This document shows positions 7,780 to 9,788 of a stretch of 9,788 bases of DNA, piece by piece (within the stretch, counting starts at the first letter, position 1; every line of letters begins with the position of its first letter). This DNA comes from JAJDOJ01 sp034722015. GTDB taxonomy: Bacteria > Pseudomonadota > Gammaproteobacteria > JAJDOJ01. A program made the translations under genes and the position numbers. A model generated the notes under the pieces. The model was not told the DNA's origin and did no database searches. It saw only the letters and a program-made list of their open reading frames with translations. The DNA lies in NCBI GenBank assembly GCA_034722015.1, contig JAYENI010000146.1, positions 1-9,788 on the forward strand. Reading direction: 5' to 3'.

Positions 7780-8475
7780 ATGTTGTCGCTCCAGGAGCTT
7801 AACCAGTTCTACGGCGAGAGCCATACCCTCTGGGACGTCAGCCTCGAGGTTCCCCAGGGCGCCTGCGTCTGCCTGATGGGACGCAACGGCATGGGCAAGA
7901 CCACCCTGCTGAAAACCGTGATGGGGCTGCTTCCGGCGCGCTCCGGCCGGATCCTGTTCGACGGCGGTGACATCCGCGGGGCGCCGGCGGAGAAACGCGC
8001 CCGCATCGGGATCGGCTATGTGCCGCAGGGGCGCGAGATATTCTCCCGGCTCACCGTCGAGGAGAACCTGCGCGTGGGCCTCAGCGCCATGCGACGCAAC
8101 GGCGAGGCATTGCCGGAGCGCGTACTCGAACTGTTTCCCGTACTCAAGCAGATGCTCCGCCGGCGCGGAGGCGACCTTTCCGGCGGCCAGCAGCAACAGC
8201 TCGCCATCGGCCGCGCGCTGGCGCTCGACCCGGTATTGCTGATCCTGGACGAACCGACCGAAGGCATACAACCCAACATCGTGCACGAGATCGGCGAGAT
8301 CATCCGCCGACTCAATCGGGAAGAACGGTTGACGGTGCTGCTGGTGGAGCAGAAATTGCACTTCGCCAGACGCGTGGCCAGTAATTTCACTATCATGGAC
8401 AAGGGCCGCATCGTATCGAACGGACCCATCGCCGAACTCAACGACGATCTGGTCAGGCAGCATCTGACGGTATAG
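7780..8475 (+). CDS. urtE: Urea ABC transporter ATP-binding protein UrtE
   Basis: UrtE is the second, LivF-like ATPase subunit of the urea importer. The 231-residue product starts MLSLQELNQFYGESHTLWDV and shows Walker A GRNGMGKT (34-41), Q-loop Gln83 in YVPQGREIFSRLTVEENL, signature LSGGQQQQLAIGRAL (133-147), Walker B LLILDEP (153-159) and EGIQP. At the switch position the sequence is VEQ, with Gln191 instead of His, which is the rule in LivF/UrtE proteins and not a defect. ATG 7780 lies 2 nt after the urtD stop and has no clear ribosome binding site, so it probably relies on coupling to urtD translation. A reading frame extending upstream to 7372 overlaps urtD and is discarded. With this gene the urtABCDE set is complete and apparently functional. 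Confidence 0.96.
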   Translation: MLSLQELNQFYGESHTLWDVSLEVPQGACVCLMGRNGMGKTTLLKTVMGLLPARSGRILFDGGDIRGAPAEKRARIGIGYVPQGREIFSRLTVEENLRVGLSAMRRNGEALPERVLELFPVLKQMLRRRGGDLSGGQQQQLAIGRALALDPVLLILDEPTEGIQPNIVHEIGEIIRRLNREERLTVLLVEQKLHFARRVASNFTIMDKGRIVSNGPIAELNDDLVRQHLTV

Positions 8476-8478
8476 GGA

Positions 8479-9039
8479 ATGACAGGAAACCGCTCGATCG
8501 GATGGCACATCGCGACGCTCGCACTCGCTACACTGTTGCTGGGCGCGAGCAGTTGCAAGCTCTGGCTGACGCGCGACGCCGACCCCCGCACGGGTGAAGG
8601 CACACGTCTGGAACAGGACCAGGCAGAATGCCGGGAACGGAGTCGGGGCGCCGATGCCACGGCATTTGAGTCCTGCATGGCGGAGCTGGGCTGGTCCGAG
8701 GCGAAGATCAGGAGCGCAAATTCCGATGCCGAACCGGCTGCCCCCGTGACGGCGAGCGAAGGCCCTGTCGAGCCCGCCGAGCCCGGGACGTCGACCGACA
8801 CCCTGCCGGCAGTCGCGCCCGCGACCGCAGTTGCGGCGCCCCGGAGCGAACCCGCCCCCTCACCCCCTGATCCGTCTGCCTCGAGTGCGGACAAGACCGC
8901 GCCGGAATCCGGGTCCAGCGGCTGGTGGAAGCTCGGCGGCACACCGGATGACCTGAAACGCGACCGCGCCGCGTGCGGCGACACCAGTGCCCCGGGTACC
9001 GTTGATTGTCTCAAGGCCAAGGGCTGGAAACTCCTGTAA
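8479..9039 (+). CDS. Unrecognised exported (possibly lipo-) protein with duplicated Cys-Cys-GW motif
   Basis: I do not recognise this 186-residue protein. It begins with a short hydrophobic leader (HIATLALATLLLGASSC, residues 10-26). Cys26 could be a lipobox cysteine, but Ala at -3 is not ideal, so either lipoprotein or ordinary export is possible. Residues 44-72 and 159-183 are two copies of a pattern L-x-x-D-(Q/R)-A-x-C ... C-(M/L)-x3-GW, with cysteines at 51, 66, 166 and 177. They are separated by a low-complexity Pro/Ala/Ser/Glu linker (about 84-147). Such linkers are common in envelope proteins; the paired cysteines may form disulfides. The ATG lies 3 nt after the urtE stop with AGGGA directly abutting it, so translation may depend on coupling. 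Position suggests co-transcription with the urea transporter, but no function can be assigned. Confidence 0.75.
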   Translation: MTGNRSIGWHIATLALATLLLGASSCKLWLTRDADPRTGEGTRLEQDQAECRERSRGADATAFESCMAELGWSEAKIRSANSDAEPAAPVTASEGPVEPAEPGTSTDTLPAVAPATAVAAPRSEPAPSPPDPSASSADKTAPESGSSGWWKLGGTPDDLKRDRAACGDTSAPGTVDCLKAKGWKLL

Positions 9040-9045
9040 TCGCGG

Positions 9046-9062
9046 CGTCAGGAATCCTGGCG
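9046..9062 (+). other. Stem-loop just after the last gene of the urt unit
   Basis: CGTCAGG and CCTGGCG form a 7-bp stem (one G-U pair as RNA) around a 3-nt loop, beginning 6 nt after the stop of the 186-residue gene. No T-run follows, so intrinsic termination is doubtful; it may mark or protect the 3' end of the operon transcript. Confidence 0.3.
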
Positions 9063-9111
9063 TACCGGCAAAAGGCCCGGACATGCCAGTCAGGAGCATG
9101 GTGGGTTTTCC

Positions 9112-9205
9112 AAGGGAGATCACTTATTGCGAACTCCCCTTCGGGTACGGTACGGTTTAGCTTAGAAGTGGCTCGATGCAGCCACCCGCAGCAGGCGGGC
9201 TAAAC
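9112..9205 (+). ncRNA. Possible structured 5' leader (three-way junction) before the 70-aa gene
   Basis: GTTTAG (9155-9160) can pair with CTAAAC (9200-9205) to close two adjacent hairpins: GTGGCT/AGCCAC (9168-9173 with 9180-9185, 6-nt loop) and CCGC/GCGG (9186-9189 with 9195-9198, 5-nt loop). Upstream, AAGGGAG (9112-9118) can pair with CTCCC(C)TT (9134-9141) with one bulge. The structure ends 47 nt before the ATG at 9253. I compared it by eye with the commoner riboswitch cores I know and saw no match. Whether it is a riboswitch, another cis-acting leader or chance pairing in GC-rich DNA is open. Confidence 0.3.
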
Positions 9206-9252
9206 GTCCGCGACCCCACAGGGCCAGGGAAACGAAATGACAGGAGTCGACC

Positions 9253-9465
9253 ATGAAACTGGAAATCACGCCCGAGATGAAGCGCTTCGCCGGGGACCTC
9301 AAGCACCATGCCGAGGAGACCGTGCGCATGGTCGAGGCCAACGAACGAAGCAGCGGTGAACCACTCACGCGCAGCCAGTTCGCCGCCTACTGCATCATGG
9401 TAGGCATGGTACTGGCCGGCGGCATGGACTCACTCCCCGAGGTGCCCGTCCACCGGGAGCACTAG
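9253..9465 (+). CDS. Small protein of unknown function (70 aa)
   Basis: I do not recognise this protein. The start is well supported: AGGAG at 9242-9246 lies 6 nt before ATG 9253, one of the best ribosome binding sites in the window. The first half (residues 4-35) is charged and looks helical and amphipathic (EITPEMKRFAGDLKHHAEET). It is followed by a short, moderately hydrophobic stretch (FAAYCIMVGMVLAGGM, 43-58) and a Pro-containing polar tail. It has one cysteine. The hydrophobic part is short for a membrane span but one cannot be excluded. It is separated from the urt unit by 213 nt with its own possible leader structure, so it is probably transcribed independently. A rather normal codon pattern and the strong ribosome binding site argue for a real gene. 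Confidence 0.65.
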   Translation: MKLEITPEMKRFAGDLKHHAEETVRMVEANERSSGEPLTRSQFAAYCIMVGMVLAGGMDSLPEVPVHREH

Positions 9466-9477
9466 CAGAACAACGGC

Positions 9478-9596
9478 CCCTCCACCCTGGCGGGGGGGAA
9501 GTCAGGTGGAGGGGTGAGAATATCGACTACCGCGGAACCTTTCCCAGGCCCCCACCCCCATCCCGGCCTTTCCCCTCAAAGGGGGAAGGAGCAACA
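9478..9596 (+). repeat. Tandem intergenic repeat, copy 1 (119 bp)
   Basis: This unit recurs 127 bp downstream without any gap; my hand comparison finds 110 of 119 identical positions. It contains a 10-bp inverted repeat CCCCTCCACC/GGTGGAGGGG (9477-9486 with 9505-9514) and a second stem CCTTTCCCC/GGGGGAAGG (one G-U pair) around TCAAA. Composition and layout match the widespread non-coding, hairpin-forming repeats of GC-rich proteobacteria that are often mis-translated as HPG...RGKE-type ORFs. Confidence 0.85.
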
Positions 9597-9604
9597 CATA
9601 TTGT

Positions 9605-9723
9605 CCCTCCACCCTGGCAGGGGGGAGGTCAGGTGGGGGGTTGAGAATATCGACTGCCGCCGGACCTTTCCCAGGCTCCCACCCCCATCCCGGCCTTCCC
9701 CCTCAAAGGGGGAAGGAGCAACA
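9605..9723 (+). repeat. Tandem intergenic repeat, copy 2 (119 bp)
   Basis: Direct repeat of 9478-9596, same orientation, separated from it by 8 bp. Both hairpins are kept: the first arm pair CCCTCCACC/GGTGGGGGG has one G-U pair here, and the second, CCTTCCCCC/GGGGGAAGG, is perfect here. The remaining sequence to the window end (9724-9788) shows no gene and nothing else I can name. Confidence 0.85.
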
Positions 9724-9788
9724 TGGCTGACAAGGGGGCTCTTCGCAATGACCTGAGACGAACCGGCCTGCCTACGCCGAAAAACCGC

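Noticed and set aside
9006..9203. A 65-codon + strand frame overlapping the end of the 186-aa gene and the structured leader
   Set aside because: It begins inside an established gene, has no family features, and runs through the inverted repeats.
9143..9217. A tRNA-like fold ending in CCA
   Set aside because: There is no T-arm GGTTCGAATCC-type segment and no proper acceptor stem; the hairpins fit the leader model better.
9514..9756. An 80-codon + strand frame across the tandem repeats
   Set aside because: The translation (HPHPGLSPQRGKE and RPSPSKGEGA) is the well-known artefact from hairpin-forming intergenic repeats; the protein is itself a repeat because the DNA is, and there is no ribosome binding site.

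Overview
The window looks like a chromosomal segment of a GC-rich Gram-negative bacterium, most likely a proteobacterium and plausibly gammaproteobacterial. The grounds are an outer-membrane porin, periplasmic signal peptides, NtrC/sigma-54 and CRP-type promoter signals, and the gene content. I cannot name the genus from sequence alone. All recognisable genes lie on the + strand and most concern the acquisition and use of urea as a nitrogen source.

Layout: (1) 4-1375 holds the last two urease accessory genes, ureF and ureG, which deliver nickel to the urease apoenzyme; the structural urease genes are presumably just upstream of the window. (2) 1376-1621 is a dense regulatory region. It has two NtrC-like sites 31 bp apart, a perfect CRP-type palindrome overlapping the second, a possible sigma-70 -10 element, and a near-consensus sigma-54 promoter (TGGCACG-N4-TTGTT). 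(3) 1622-2689 encodes an outer-membrane porin, followed 34 nt later by the complete urea ABC transporter urtA-urtB-urtC-urtD-urtE (2724-8475). urtC, urtD and urtE are overlapped or nearly overlapped with their neighbours; urtA and urtB are separated by 201 nt carrying a strong stem-loop. (4) 8479-9039 encodes an unrecognised, probably exported protein with a duplicated cysteine motif, three bases after urtE. (5) 9040-9252 contains a potential three-way-junction RNA in front of a 70-residue unknown protein (9253-9465). (6) 9466-9788 contains no credible gene and is dominated by two tandem copies of a 119-bp hairpin-rich intergenic repeat.

Working model (inference): under nitrogen limitation NtrC and sigma-54 activate the porin-urt transcription unit. 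Urea crosses the outer membrane through the porin, is bound by UrtA in the periplasm, and is imported by UrtBC driven by UrtDE. Urease, matured with UreF and UreG, then hydrolyses it to ammonia and carbon dioxide. The promoter layout resembles the dual CRP and NtrC control of enterobacterial glnA, and this is the most interesting regulatory observation. The least explained parts are the duplicated-cysteine protein behind urtE, the structured leader before the 70-aa gene, and the tandem repeats at the right end.
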